Below are positions 14,424 through 21,357 of a stretch of 34,096 bases of DNA, piece after piece. The notes beneath the pieces are model-generated. The model searched no databases, was not told the origin of the DNA, and saw only the letters and a list, made by a program, of their open reading frames with translations. The first letter of the stretch is position 1, and every line of letters begins with the position of its first letter. Position numbers and translations under genes: made by a program. This DNA comes from a virus: the IMG/VR virus record IMGVR_UViG_3300025781_000032, positions 1 to 34,096 of that record; one strand, 5' to 3'.

Positions 14424-15863
14424 ATGGCATCTAATATCAATCCATACAACGTTGACGGCACTTTCCCAATTGCAGGGCAGGACAACTCGTCACAAGGGTT
14501 TCGTAATAACTTTACAAACATACAGAACAACTTTCTTTTTGCACAATCTGAAATAAGTGACTTGCAGGCAAAAGCAATCACTACCAGTGCACTCAAAGGT
14601 TCAACGCTGGTCAATGACATGGCCGGCACACAGATACGTCGTCCACAATTGACTGCTTGGACACAGAGTTTGCACGACAACGGAGTTATTGCTGGCTCAG
14701 TCAGTTTAGATTTCAATGTGGCCAACTTCCAGAAGCTCACTACCGGCGCTGCAATTACACTAAATTTTGTCAATTGGCCCACCAGTAGCGGATCAACTGC
14801 GGGCTACGGTGTCATGCGAGTATGGATCGTGGTCACCAGTACTGCACACACAGTGACCTTGCCGGCTGCGGTGAATATTGCAGTGGCAGACATTGCTGGA
14901 TACAACTCAAGTAATAACACCATCACATTTGATACTCCAGGAAATTATATATTTGATATCAGCAGTATTGATGGCGGTACCGACTATCAGATTTTTGACG
15001 TGACACGTAATCGTGCCAGCTTCCGTGATCCCTATTTCTATTTTAACAACACAGTTAACTCTACACTGTTGGTGGGCTACGGAGCACTACTGCCACTGGC
15101 ACAACAGTTTGAATACGGCGAAGACAAAATAAGTGCATTTGGCAGTTACAACAGTGTTGCAGTTGGCAATTTAACAGTGGCCAATATTGCACACACTGCC
15201 ATCGACAACGGCAATCAAATGGGCGGATACAGTGTTACTGGTATACAAGGTAATGTGCTGACCGGTGCCACTTACGGGGTCAAATCCGGAGACATGATTG
15301 GTTACTTTAACGGGTTGAGCTACACCGGCTACAGTAACATGACCGGTAACACTTTCCAGAATGCCGGTAGTGTAACTGTATTTGCAACTGGTGCCAATCT
15401 TGCATACGGACTTGGCGGCAATATTTTGATGAGTACTGCTCAAGATGGTGGCAATGCCAATCAAGCGTTGTATCCGGCACTGAGTGTGGAAAACGATCAA
15501 AGCACACATCTTTACGGCAATCTATATACCAAGACCGGTATTATTGAAGGTGGTACTTATGTGACTGCAATCAGTCAGGTAGGATCAGCAACAGTGGCAG
15601 CCAACGCAGCCACCAGCACCTTTGTGATTGATAGCACCCCGACTAGTGGCCAAACCATTACCTTTGCTAATGTGCAGTTGCCAACCAATCCAGTGGATCG
15701 ACAAACTATCAAGATTGTGGCAGTGGCACCTATTACCACTACCAATGTTTGGGCCACTAACTCAATCGGCGTAAGATATGTACCGTTGAACCGATTTGCT
15801 TCGGGTAATACTGTTGTCAAATTGACATATCTACAGAGTTCGGGTTATTGGGTAATCAGCTGA
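14424..15863 (+). CDS. Fibre protein with shared PIAGQDN adaptor, long version (479 aa)
   Basis: 479 residues. The first ~45 (NPYNVDGTFPIAGQDNSSQ, FRNNFTNIQNNFLFAQSEIS) duplicate the adaptor of the preceding gene. The following ~130 residues (LDFNVANFQKLTTGAAITLNF, WPTSSGS, HTVTLPAAV) have the look of a beta-sandwich seen in phage structural proteins. A repetitive Gly/Asn region follows. The C-terminus contains ITFANVQLPTNPVDRQTIKI, VWATNSIGVRYVPLNRFASG and YLQSSGYWVIS, a pattern frequent in phage tail-spike ends. GACAGAACA is a weak ribosome-binding site, so coupling with the upstream gene is possible. Confidence 0.8.
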   Translation: MASNINPYNVDGTFPIAGQDNSSQGFRNNFTNIQNNFLFAQSEISDLQAKAITTSALKGSTLVNDMAGTQIRRPQLTAWTQSLHDNGVIAGSVSLDFNVANFQKLTTGAAITLNFVNWPTSSGSTAGYGVMRVWIVVTSTAHTVTLPAAVNIAVADIAGYNSSNNTITFDTPGNYIFDISSIDGGTDYQIFDVTRNRASFRDPYFYFNNTVNSTLLVGYGALLPLAQQFEYGEDKISAFGSYNSVAVGNLTVANIAHTAIDNGNQMGGYSVTGIQGNVLTGATYGVKSGDMIGYFNGLSYTGYSNMTGNTFQNAGSVTVFATGANLAYGLGGNILMSTAQDGGNANQALYPALSVENDQSTHLYGNLYTKTGIIEGGTYVTAISQVGSATVAANAATSTFVIDSTPTSGQTITFANVQLPTNPVDRQTIKIVAVAPITTTNVWATNSIGVRYVPLNRFASGNTVVKLTYLQSSGYWVIS

Positions 15864-15880
15864 TAACGGAGATATTGCCA

Positions 15881-15909
15881 TTGACTCCTTGTTGCAAATC
15901 ATGTATACT
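15881..15909 (+). promoter_or_regulatory. Sigma70-type promoter of the replication block
   Basis: TTGACT (15881-15886), 17-base spacer, TATACT (15904-15909). The predicted start is 15916, leaving a leader of about 26 bases that holds the ribosome-binding site AAGGAG (15930-15935). Confidence 0.85.
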
Positions 15910-15939
15910 TGCACAAGGAGTTGTCATTTAAGGAGTCAA
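15881..15939 (+). promoter_or_regulatory. Overlapping inverted repeats joining promoter and ribosome-binding site
   Basis: TTGACTCCTT (15881-15890, containing the -35) is the exact reverse complement of AAGGAGTCAA (15930-15939, containing the ribosome-binding site). ACTCCTTGT (15884-15892) also complements ACAAGGAGT (15913-15921). Read-through RNA from the fibre genes could fold and hide the ribosome-binding site, while RNA starting at 15916 lacks the 5' arm. The inner repeat could equally be a protein operator centred near the -10. Confidence 0.5.
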
Positions 15940-15941
15940 CT

Positions 15942-16181
15942 ATGGGTCATCCACTAACACCAAATCTAACCGGTTTATCCATGGACGAATTGGTAAACAA
16001 ATATAACGATTTGTATAAGCGCATGGGCATGGCCAGTCGTTGGGGCAACGGTGCCATGATTGGGCAATTGAGTATGATTTTGGAAGATTATCAGGCCGAA
16101 CTTGACAAGCGAAATCGTTTACAATTAGAAGAAATGCAAAACAAATCCAGTCAGTTCAAGGACATTATTGATATCAAATGA
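15942..16181 (+). CDS. Conserved small phage protein (79 aa), unknown function
   Basis: 79 residues starting MGHPLTPNLTGLSMDELVNK. It is mostly helical, with a leucine/methionine-rich helix (MGMASRWGNGAMIGQLSMI) and a charged C-terminal helix. Start chosen at 15942, where AAGGAG is 6 bases upstream; an in-frame upstream start at 15909 would lie in the promoter. From memory, close relatives with the pattern NKYN.L..R...A.R.GN..M..QL..ML.DY are present in many T4-like phages of marine and freshwater bacteria, function unknown. It overlaps the next gene by ATGA. Confidence 0.72.
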   Translation: MGHPLTPNLTGLSMDELVNKYNDLYKRMGMASRWGNGAMIGQLSMILEDYQAELDKRNRLQLEEMQNKSSQFKDIIDIK

Positions 16182-16696
16182 AATATGATGCATATGGTCA
16201 AGCACATTGTGATTCCAACGAACTCTGCGACCTACTGTACCAAAATCCCGATCTAGATCTAACCAAGTTTGCTGTAGACGACTTTGGTATGTACAATGGT
16301 GCAGTCCGTGACACATATTCTGATTTGCCCCAAGTACGGGCCTATGTTCCGTTTCATCCCAACGTCAGTTTAGATTCTTTTCATCGGCACAATCAAGACA
16401 CTTGGTTAATGCCCGAACCGTACAAAGATCTAGATATAGCCGAATATGTTTTACGGTTGTGTACCACACAAGCAGAATTACAACGTGTGGGTCAAGAACT
16501 GTTGTTGTTTCAAGAAAGAAACCTGTTTCCATTATTGCAGTATCTAAAATACTTTGTGGACACAATGCGAGCAAATAACGTGGTTTGGGGACTGGGTCGA
16601 GGTAGCAGTACTGCCAGTTATGTGTTATACTTGATTGGTGTCCATCGAATCAACAGCTTGTACTACGATTTGCCCATAGAAGAATTTTTAAAATAA
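16178..16696 (+). CDS. Stand-alone DnaE-like (C-family DNA polymerase) motif protein
   Basis: 172 residues. The C-terminal ~65 align by eye to the palm-domain segment of bacterial DNA polymerase III alpha: ERNLFPLLQYLKYFVDTMR, then NNVVWGLGRGSSTASYVLY and LIGVHRINSLYYDLPIEEF. This mirrors the family's (V)GPGRGSAAGSLVAY...ITDLDPL..DLLFERFL block. GRGSS is at 140-144. DnaE is over 1,100 residues, so most of the polymerase, including the catalytic aspartates that come later, is absent. The protein therefore cannot polymerise alone; it may bind nucleotide or a DNA-polymerase partner. The N-terminal ~90 residues are unrecognised. ATGA overlap with the upstream gene. Confidence 0.72.
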   Translation: MKYDAYGQAHCDSNELCDLLYQNPDLDLTKFAVDDFGMYNGAVRDTYSDLPQVRAYVPFHPNVSLDSFHRHNQDTWLMPEPYKDLDIAEYVLRLCTTQAELQRVGQELLLFQERNLFPLLQYLKYFVDTMRANNVVWGLGRGSSTASYVLYLIGVHRINSLYYDLPIEEFLK

Positions 16697-16707
16697 ACTA
16701 CCCAGTT

Positions 16708-16715
16708 TATAAATA
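16708..16715 (+). promoter_or_regulatory. Perfect T4-type late promoter
   Basis: TATAAATA, exact match to the T4 late consensus. Predicted start 16721; the 14-base leader contains AAGGAG (16723-16728) before the ATG at 16735. The best member of this promoter class in the window. Confidence 0.7.
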
Positions 16716-16734
16716 CATCACACAAGGAGTTACA

Positions 16735-17181
16735 ATGACAAAAATATATAGATCTGCACGTGGAAAAAGTGTAGATATTGATCGAATCAAATTGGCCAAC
16801 GAAACAACTATTGCAGTTGGCAACATGAAAACCAACACACGTGGCGATTTGCTGGGTGCCGGTAACAAAGTAGTTGCTGGACGCAATCAGCTGATGGATC
16901 ATGCATATTCGGTTGATCCAGTAATTCCAGCATACAGCCCAAATGATGCTTCATCTTTTGCTGCTAGACAGGCCATTGTGGCCGAAAGCAAGGCGCAGGA
17001 GTTGGTTCACCTTACTCAAAATTTAACTGTGCCGGTAGAAGCTCCAGTTGACACCAGCGCAACACAACCGGCTGCACGTGGTAGCCTGGCCAGCAGTGTA
17101 GCCAAACCTGCCACAGTAAATCAACAGCCCATGCCCAATCCCAAAACACAGAACAAGGCCAACGGACCTTCAAGAATTTAA
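16735..17181 (+). CDS. Conserved T4-like phage protein (148 aa), unknown function
   Basis: The N-terminal ~60 residues are well ordered and, as I recall, strongly conserved among T4-like phages of aquatic bacteria (KIYRSARGKSVDIDRIKLAN, ETTIAVGNMKTNTRGDLLG, AGRNQLMDHAY). The C-terminal ~75 residues are Pro/Ala/Gln-rich and likely disordered. A late-type promoter and a good AAGGAG ribosome-binding site precede it, so it is probably made late and may belong to virion assembly. The co-chaperonin gene follows after 3 bases, so the two are probably co-expressed. Confidence 0.75.
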   Translation: MTKIYRSARGKSVDIDRIKLANETTIAVGNMKTNTRGDLLGAGNKVVAGRNQLMDHAYSVDPVIPAYSPNDASSFAARQAIVAESKAQELVHLTQNLTVPVEAPVDTSATQPAARGSLASSVAKPATVNQQPMPNPKTQNKANGPSRI

Positions 17182-17184
17182 ACC

Positions 17185-17559
17185 ATGTTAAAACCAATCA
17201 AGATAAAAAGCATTGAAGCACTGAGCGATCATGTGCTGGTAGCTGATATGAATTTCAAAGAACGTTTGACCACAAGTGGTATCTACTTGTTGAACGATGA
17301 CGGGCGTACTGCTGGTATACGTCCACGCTGGGCGCAGGTGTATGCAATTGGGCCCGAGCAACAAGACATTCGTGTAGGGCAATGGATCATGGTGGCACAT
17401 GGTCGTTGGACACGTGGCGTCAAGATCGATGACGGCACCGGCGAGCATGTGATACGCAGGATTGATCCCAAAGATATCTTGTTGTTGTCAGATGAAGAGC
17501 CTGGTGGTGATGACACCATCAGTGAAGCAACCTTGGTAGACAGCAAAGAACGCTGGTAA
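17185..17559 (+). CDS. GroES-like co-chaperonin (gp31-like)
   Basis: 124 residues with the 10-kDa chaperonin fold: IEALSDHVLVADMNFKE at the start, a mobile-loop region around RLTTSGIYLLNDDGRT, then RWAQVYAIGPEQQDIRVGQW, IMVAHGRWTRGV and RRIDPKDILLL. GroES is about 97 residues and T4 gp31 is 111; the excess here is a ~25-residue acidic tail. Known role: caps GroEL, and in T4 the phage version is needed to fold the major capsid protein. The mobile loop keeps a hydrophobic SGIYLL tripeptide region needed for GroEL contact, so function with the host GroEL is likely. Confidence 0.87.
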   Translation: MLKPIKIKSIEALSDHVLVADMNFKERLTTSGIYLLNDDGRTAGIRPRWAQVYAIGPEQQDIRVGQWIMVAHGRWTRGVKIDDGTGEHVIRRIDPKDILLLSDEEPGGDDTISEATLVDSKERW

Positions 17560-17563
17560 AATA

Positions 17564-17803
17564 ATGGGATTTGTAAAAAGATATAGTGTGCCCGACATCA
17601 TGGGGCAATTGAGAGCCTGTGCCTATGACATGAACGATATGCGGCTAGATGGATATACCCAATGGGGTTGCAAACAGGACCTATATCGTATAAAATTCAT
17701 GCTAGATGAATTGTTAGAAAAAGGGCATACATTTGTGCCTGAAACAGAATGGCTTGAAGAGCAAGAAAAAGAACGAGTAGTGAGGATATTAAAAGATGGG
17801 TAA
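17564..17803 (+). CDS. Conserved small phage protein (79 aa), unknown function
   Basis: 79 residues: MGFVKRYSVPDIMGQLRACA, YDMNDMRLDGYTQWGCKQDL, then YRIKFMLDELLEKGHTF and a charged C-terminal helix. Largely helical, with two Cys. It recalls proteins in cyanophages and other T4-like phages with the same VPxI..Q.RACAYE and GC.QDLY.IKWMLD elements, whose function I do not know. It overlaps the next gene by 8 bases. Location beside the clamp-loader cluster suggests a role in replication or its control, on context only. Confidence 0.72.
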   Translation: MGFVKRYSVPDIMGQLRACAYDMNDMRLDGYTQWGCKQDLYRIKFMLDELLEKGHTFVPETEWLEEQEKERVVRILKDG

Positions 17804-17987
17804 AGGATCAGCACCAAGACCACTAAGTGTGGACACAAAAACATTTGACAACAACTGGGACACAATCTTTGGCAAGAAAAACAAGACTGAAGATGTCACA
17901 GAAGTGTATAATGAAGAACGTTTGGTCAGTAAATTAGACAAAGAAGCACTAGCAAAGGAAAATTCAAATGCAAGTAAGAGTGAATGA
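17796..17987 (+). CDS. Small phage protein with MGKGSxPRP start (63 aa)
   Basis: 63 residues. Begins MGKGSAPRPLSVDTKTFDNN, then WDTIFGKKN and a charged tail. The basic N-terminus followed by FxxNWDxIFGKK is a pattern I associate with short proteins of T4-like phages; function unknown. It overlaps the previous gene by 8 bases and the next by 20. GGATATTAAAAG gives a weak ribosome-binding site within the previous gene. Confidence 0.65.
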   Translation: MGKGSAPRPLSVDTKTFDNNWDTIFGKKNKTEDVTEVYNEERLVSKLDKEALAKENSNASKSE

Positions 17988-18147
17988 AGATCGAGGCAAC
18001 ATCGGCAGTTGTGGATGTGGCCGTAGCCCAACAGGAAAATGTTGTGGTTGGCATGGTTTAACCGAAGATGCCTATCAAGAAGAACTGGTGCGCTATCAAG
18101 AGCGACAAGCAAAATTATCAACCCCTAACGACAAGAAACCATTATGA
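17968..18147 (+). CDS. CDGSH-like iron-sulfur mini-protein (59 aa)
   Basis: 59 residues, MQVRVNEDRGNIGS then CGCGRSPTGKCCGWH, followed by a charged helix. The spacing Cys15-x-Cys17-x2-Ser-...-Cys25/26-...-His29 resembles the 3Cys-1His 2Fe-2S site of CDGSH proteins (CxCxxS...PxCDGSH), but one residue shorter and with the Asp replaced. So it may bind a 2Fe-2S cluster or zinc. It ends with an ATGA overlap into the clamp-loader gene and an AAAGGAA ribosome-binding site lies before its start. Redox sensing at the replisome is a possible but unsupported role. Confidence 0.65.
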   Translation: MQVRVNEDRGNIGSCGCGRSPTGKCCGWHGLTEDAYQEELVRYQERQAKLSTPNDKKPL

Positions 18148-19061
18148 AAGAACTCTGGACCGAAAAGTACAGACCGCGAACTGTAGACGACTATGTGTTT
18201 ACTGATGCCAATTTGCGTCAACAGGTCACACATTGGCTTAAGGAAAAGACCATACCGCATCTGATGTTGAGTGGTAGTCCGGGTACAGGTAAAACTACCC
18301 TGGCCAAGATTCTCGTCAATGAACTGGGTGTAGAAGATTTTGACGTGCTACACATCAATGCATCAAGAGACAACAACGTAGACACTATTCGTAATCGAGT
18401 AGAAGGCTTTGTACAAACAATGCCGTTTGGTGACTTTAAAATTGTGTTGTTGGACGAAGCTGACTATTTGAGTTTGAATGCACAGGCAGTGTTGCGTGGC
18501 TTGACCGAGGCCTATGCGGCCAGTTCAAGGTTCATTATCACTTGCAATTATCCGCACAAGATAATGCCGGCATTACACAGTAGATTCCAAGGCTTTCACA
18601 TTGACAAAACTGATGTGACCGAATTCACTGCTAGAGCAGCCACAGTACTGGTTACCGAAGACGTCGAGTTTGATCTTGACACTCTAGACAGTTATGTCAA
18701 GGCCACTTATCCAGATTTGCGTAAGTGTTTGAATCTACTACAAGGTAACAGTACCACTGGCGCATTAAACCAACCAGGCGAAAACGATGCTGGTGCCAAG
18801 GATTGGAAACTGGATGCAGTTACCTTGATCAAGGCCGGTAGTGTACGTGAAGCAAGACAGTTGATCTGTAATCAAGCATCCAACGAAGACATCGATGAAC
18901 TGTTTAGATGGATGTACGACAATCTTGACTTGTGGGCCAAGGATGTGGACAAGCAGGACCAAGCCATACTGGCTATACGTCGAGGCTTGGTGAATCATCC
19001 CATGTGTGCCGACCCCGAAATCAATTTGAGTGCTACCTTAATAGAACTTACTACACTATGA
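18144..19061 (+). CDS. Sliding-clamp loader ATPase subunit (gp44-like)
   Basis: 305 residues, AAA+ clamp loader of the T4 gp44/RFC small-subunit type (T4 gp44 is 319). It begins LWTEKYRPRTVDDYV, the standard RFC-box opening. Walker A is GSPGTGKT (44-51), Walker B LLDEADYL with DEAD at 104-107, sensor 1 FIITCNY, and the SRF arginine-finger motif follows at ALHSRFQ. The C-terminal half is a helical collar domain. It opens the trimeric clamp and loads it at primer-template junctions. Its usual gp62 partner and the clamp gp45 were not recognised in this window. ATGA overlaps link it to genes on both sides. Confidence 0.93.
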   Translation: MKELWTEKYRPRTVDDYVFTDANLRQQVTHWLKEKTIPHLMLSGSPGTGKTTLAKILVNELGVEDFDVLHINASRDNNVDTIRNRVEGFVQTMPFGDFKIVLLDEADYLSLNAQAVLRGLTEAYAASSRFIITCNYPHKIMPALHSRFQGFHIDKTDVTEFTARAATVLVTEDVEFDLDTLDSYVKATYPDLRKCLNLLQGNSTTGALNQPGENDAGAKDWKLDAVTLIKAGSVREARQLICNQASNEDIDELFRWMYDNLDLWAKDVDKQDQAILAIRRGLVNHPMCADPEINLSATLIELTTL

Positions 19062-19447
19062 AAATCAAAGACATACACCTGTTGGCTTTTTATGTTACCA
19101 AGCCCCGTGATCCTAGAATGACCAAGGTTCGGGGCTACATGAGCGATCCCAACAATCTTCGTTACGATGAACGTATCGAATTTACCAAAGGACTAAATGC
19201 CAAAGATGCACTGTATGCCAAAGTAGTTTTAAATCTCAATACCAAACGAGTCGTTAAAAACTCCTGGAACACCGATAGAGGGTTTGACGAGTACTTTAAA
19301 TATTTTCTAGAGGCCTATCCTGAATATGTGATCAATGTGATGGGACAATTGGATATGCCGTACCTGGAGCAGTTCATTCCCAAGGAAGAACCAAAAGATC
19401 AAGTCACGGATGCGGAAGTGAAAGATGCAGAAATTAAAACTGAGTGA
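19058..19447 (+). CDS. Conserved phage protein after clamp loader (129 aa), unknown function
   Basis: 129 residues. Start ATG at 19058 overlaps the clamp-loader stop by ATGA, so an upstream in-frame extension inside that gene is rejected. Elements include IHLLAFYVTKPRDPRMTKVR, GYMSDPNNLRYDERIEF and AKVVLNLNTKRVVKNSW, with a helical C-terminal half ending in an acidic tail. In T4 the gp62 clamp-loader subunit occupies this position, but I see no convincing resemblance to gp62, so I leave the function open. It is translated with gp44 and may contact the replisome. Confidence 0.7.
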   Translation: MKIKDIHLLAFYVTKPRDPRMTKVRGYMSDPNNLRYDERIEFTKGLNAKDALYAKVVLNLNTKRVVKNSWNTDRGFDEYFKYFLEAYPEYVINVMGQLDMPYLEQFIPKEEPKDQVTDAEVKDAEIKTE

Positions 19448-19745
19448 CAGTGGTGCACGTGGATGGTTCATAGGAGATTTTCCCGAAGCCATCCACCGCA
19501 CTCGTGATTTTGAAGTGTGTTATCAAGTTACTCCGGTGGGCAAGAGTCCAACGCACTATCACAAAATCGTAAAAGAAATACAGTTGATCACACGTGGCAA
19601 AATGATTGTGAATGGCGAAACATTTGAAGCCGGCGACATCTGCATACTGGAGCCGGGTGAAATTTGTGAATGTGAAATTGTAGAAGAACTCAATACTGTG
19701 TGTATCAAGACTCCCAGCGTACCCAACGATAAATATTACGTATGA
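19425..19745 (+). CDS. Cupin-fold protein (106 aa)
   Basis: 106 residues. A cupin signature is visible: THYHKIVKEIQLITRGKM gives His44-x-His46 and Glu51, the usual metal-binding HxH...E. It is followed by a glycine-turn MIVNGETFEAGD and EPGEICECEIVEE, the second cupin motif region but without an obvious second His. So a small single-domain cupin that may bind Fe, Mn or Zn. Substrate unknown. It begins 23 bases inside the previous gene in another frame and ends in an ATGA overlap. Start context is AAAGATG without a strong ribosome-binding site. Confidence 0.75.
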   Translation: MQKLKLSDSGARGWFIGDFPEAIHRTRDFEVCYQVTPVGKSPTHYHKIVKEIQLITRGKMIVNGETFEAGDICILEPGEICECEIVEELNTVCIKTPSVPNDKYYV

Positions 19746-19987
19746 GTAATATCAGCATGTATGCGACCAAAAAGAAACGGGTGGTAGATCCTAATGCTCC
19801 GCCCCGTCCCAACCTGCTGAATCACGAAAAACGCCTAAAAGAGACCACAGGCACAGTGGAGCAACAGGCCGAAGAACTGTTGTTTTTACGCAACAAAGTT
19901 GCTGAATTAGAGCGCAAATTAGTCAATCAAACTGCCTATTTAAGCAGTTTACACCAACATATCACCCGTATTAAACTTGACCGTTAA
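19742..19987 (+). CDS. Small coiled-coil phage protein (81 aa)
   Basis: 81 residues, MYATKKKRVVDPNAPPRPNL near the start and a heptad-rich helix from about residue 28 (KRLKETTGTVEQQAEELLFL, then RNKVAELERKLVNQ) to the end. The charge pattern suggests a parallel dimer. Translation is coupled to the cupin gene by ATGA. It ends over the -35 of the next promoter. Function unknown. Confidence 0.7.
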   Translation: MSNISMYATKKKRVVDPNAPPRPNLLNHEKRLKETTGTVEQQAEELLFLRNKVAELERKLVNQTAYLSSLHQHITRIKLDR

Positions 19988-20005
19988 TCTAAAAACTGCT
20001 ATAAT
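19977..20005 (+). promoter_or_regulatory. Sigma70-type promoter, transcript possibly leaderless
   Basis: TTGACC (19977-19982), 17-base spacer, TATAAT (20000-20005). Predicted start 20012, the A of ATG. A second in-frame ATG at 20033 has AAGGGG upstream, so a 21-base leader is the alternative. Confidence 0.88.
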
Positions 20006-20011
20006 AAAGGC

Positions 20012-20710
20012 ATGTTTAAGGGGATTGACACAATGCAACGATATCAAACACGAGACGCAGTTGCCGCTGCCATTTATGCGTTTGACACCAATGGTGTAGT
20101 AGTCAAAGAAAACACTTTTAGAAACGATGCTGACAGTCCCACCGGACTACGCGAAGTGTTTACCAACAAAAGTATCATCTCACAATGCGTGGCCAATCCT
20201 GAACCATTACAGGACACCCACTACACTCGTGCCGACGATGTAATTACCTACATTCAACAGGCAGTCGTGATGCAGACCTTGACCAAGGGGTCTGTGAATG
20301 ATTTTGTGAGCAAAATGCACGACATATTGATCAAGCCTGAAGTTACTGCACGTGACTTTGCCTACATTGCCTGGGCACCCAAATTGGCCGTGGACTACGA
20401 AAATAGTCAACGTGTCAAGAGCGCCATGAGTCTGTACGAAAGCACCAGCAAATTTGTAGGTAGCTTGGGCAATAAAATTACTGTGAACTTTACCTTGATT
20501 AATTCACGTCACCACCAAGACCATAACAGTTATGCCGTGGCCGGACACGATGACAACGGCAATATAATCATGTACTGGGCCAATCGAGAGGACAAAGTGA
20601 TCCGGTCTGGCAAGATCACGGGCAAGGTAAAAGCACACCAAACTGGTGCAAACCGCGGTAAACGAACCATTCTCAACTATGTTAAAATTGTAAAGGACAC
20701 CAATGAGTAA
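20012..20710 (+). CDS. Phage protein with OB-like C-terminal segment (232 aa), unknown function
   Basis: 232 residues, or 225 if started at the ATG at 20033. The N-terminal two thirds are mixed helices (QRYQTRDAVAAAIYAFDTN, ADDVITYIQQAVVMQTL). The C-terminal ~75 residues (SYAVAGHDDNGNIIMYWANR, GKITGKVKAHQTG, KRTILNYVKIVK) form a strand-rich pattern that I have seen at the ends of several phage replication proteins, where a small OB-like fold is suspected. I cannot name the protein. Promoter strength and position next to the replication block suggest early expression. It overlaps the next gene by 8 bases. Confidence 0.7.
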   Translation: MFKGIDTMQRYQTRDAVAAAIYAFDTNGVVVKENTFRNDADSPTGLREVFTNKSIISQCVANPEPLQDTHYTRADDVITYIQQAVVMQTLTKGSVNDFVSKMHDILIKPEVTARDFAYIAWAPKLAVDYENSQRVKSAMSLYESTSKFVGSLGNKITVNFTLINSRHHQDHNSYAVAGHDDNGNIIMYWANREDKVIRSGKITGKVKAHQTGANRGKRTILNYVKIVKDTNE

Positions 20711-20936
20711 CTTGACTGAATATTTCAATCGCAAAGAACAACCACGCACCACTTTCAAGTACGGTGACCGAGTGTTTGGTCGTACCAATAAAGTGCCCTT
20801 CATTGGCACAGTACAACGCGAAATTGATAGTTTGGTCATGATACATTCGGACTTGCCGGTCATGATGGAGGGCATGATTTCAAATATTGTTACAGTTAAA
20901 AAATCTGATATCACTAGACTAACGGAGATGGAATAA
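20703..20936 (+). CDS. Small SH3/KOW-like protein (77 aa), unknown function
   Basis: 77 residues. FKYGDRVFGRTNKVPFIGTV followed by LVMIHSDLP, then GMISNIVTVKKSDIT, reads like a short beta-barrel (SH3 or KOW) with a gamma-turn at GDRVFG. Starts 8 bases inside the upstream gene with AAAGGACACC as ribosome-binding site. Shares TAATG with the following gene. Confidence 0.65.
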   Translation: MSNLTEYFNRKEQPRTTFKYGDRVFGRTNKVPFIGTVQREIDSLVMIHSDLPVMMEGMISNIVTVKKSDITRLTEME

Positions 20937-21355
20937 TGGGACTAGACATGTATGCTTATGTGGCTGCCAAGCAAGGTCAGCGAGATGAATTCTTTGAAAC
21001 GGCCGAATACGACGAAGCCGTGGGTGAATTTGTGAACAAGACTGTGGTTAGACCACACGAGATAGCCTACTGGCGTAAACATCCTAACCTGCATGGGTGG
21101 ATGGAACAGTTGTGGCGCAGTCGGACTCCCGATGCTGACAAACACAGTTTCAACGGTGTCGAACTAGAGTTGACTTGGGAAGACCTGATGTTGTTGGAAC
21201 AGGATATCCTAAGCGGACGTCTGCCCGACACTACTGGATTCTTTTTTGGTGATCCCGCAGACGATTACTATCAAGCACAGGACCTGGAGTTTGTAAGAAA
21301 GGCCAAGGCCGAAGTATTTGTGGGACTGAGAGTGTTTTACAATTCAAGTTGGTAA
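20936..21355 (+). CDS. MGLDMY-family phage protein (139 aa), unknown function
   Basis: 139 residues starting MGLDMYAYVAAKQ. Proteins beginning MGLDMYL are frequent in phages and plasmids and often carry a misleading 'phosphoglycerate kinase' annotation; there is no kinase motif here. Conserved pieces seen: EIAYWRKHPNLHGWME, FNGVELELTWEDLMLLEQD, FFFGDPADDYYQ, a pattern of aromatic and acidic residues. The real function is unknown. One-base overlap (TAATG) with the upstream gene and AACGGAGATGG as ribosome-binding site. Confidence 0.8.
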   Translation: MGLDMYAYVAAKQGQRDEFFETAEYDEAVGEFVNKTVVRPHEIAYWRKHPNLHGWMEQLWRSRTPDADKHSFNGVELELTWEDLMLLEQDILSGRLPDTTGFFFGDPADDYYQAQDLEFVRKAKAEVFVGLRVFYNSSW

Positions 21356-21357
21356 AA

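Noticed and set aside
19058-19447. gp62 clamp-loader small subunit
   Set aside because: Position fits T4 gene order, but no sequence resemblance I can defend.
20936-21355. Phosphoglycerate kinase
   Set aside because: Common database label for MGLDMY proteins, but no kinase motifs and far too short.
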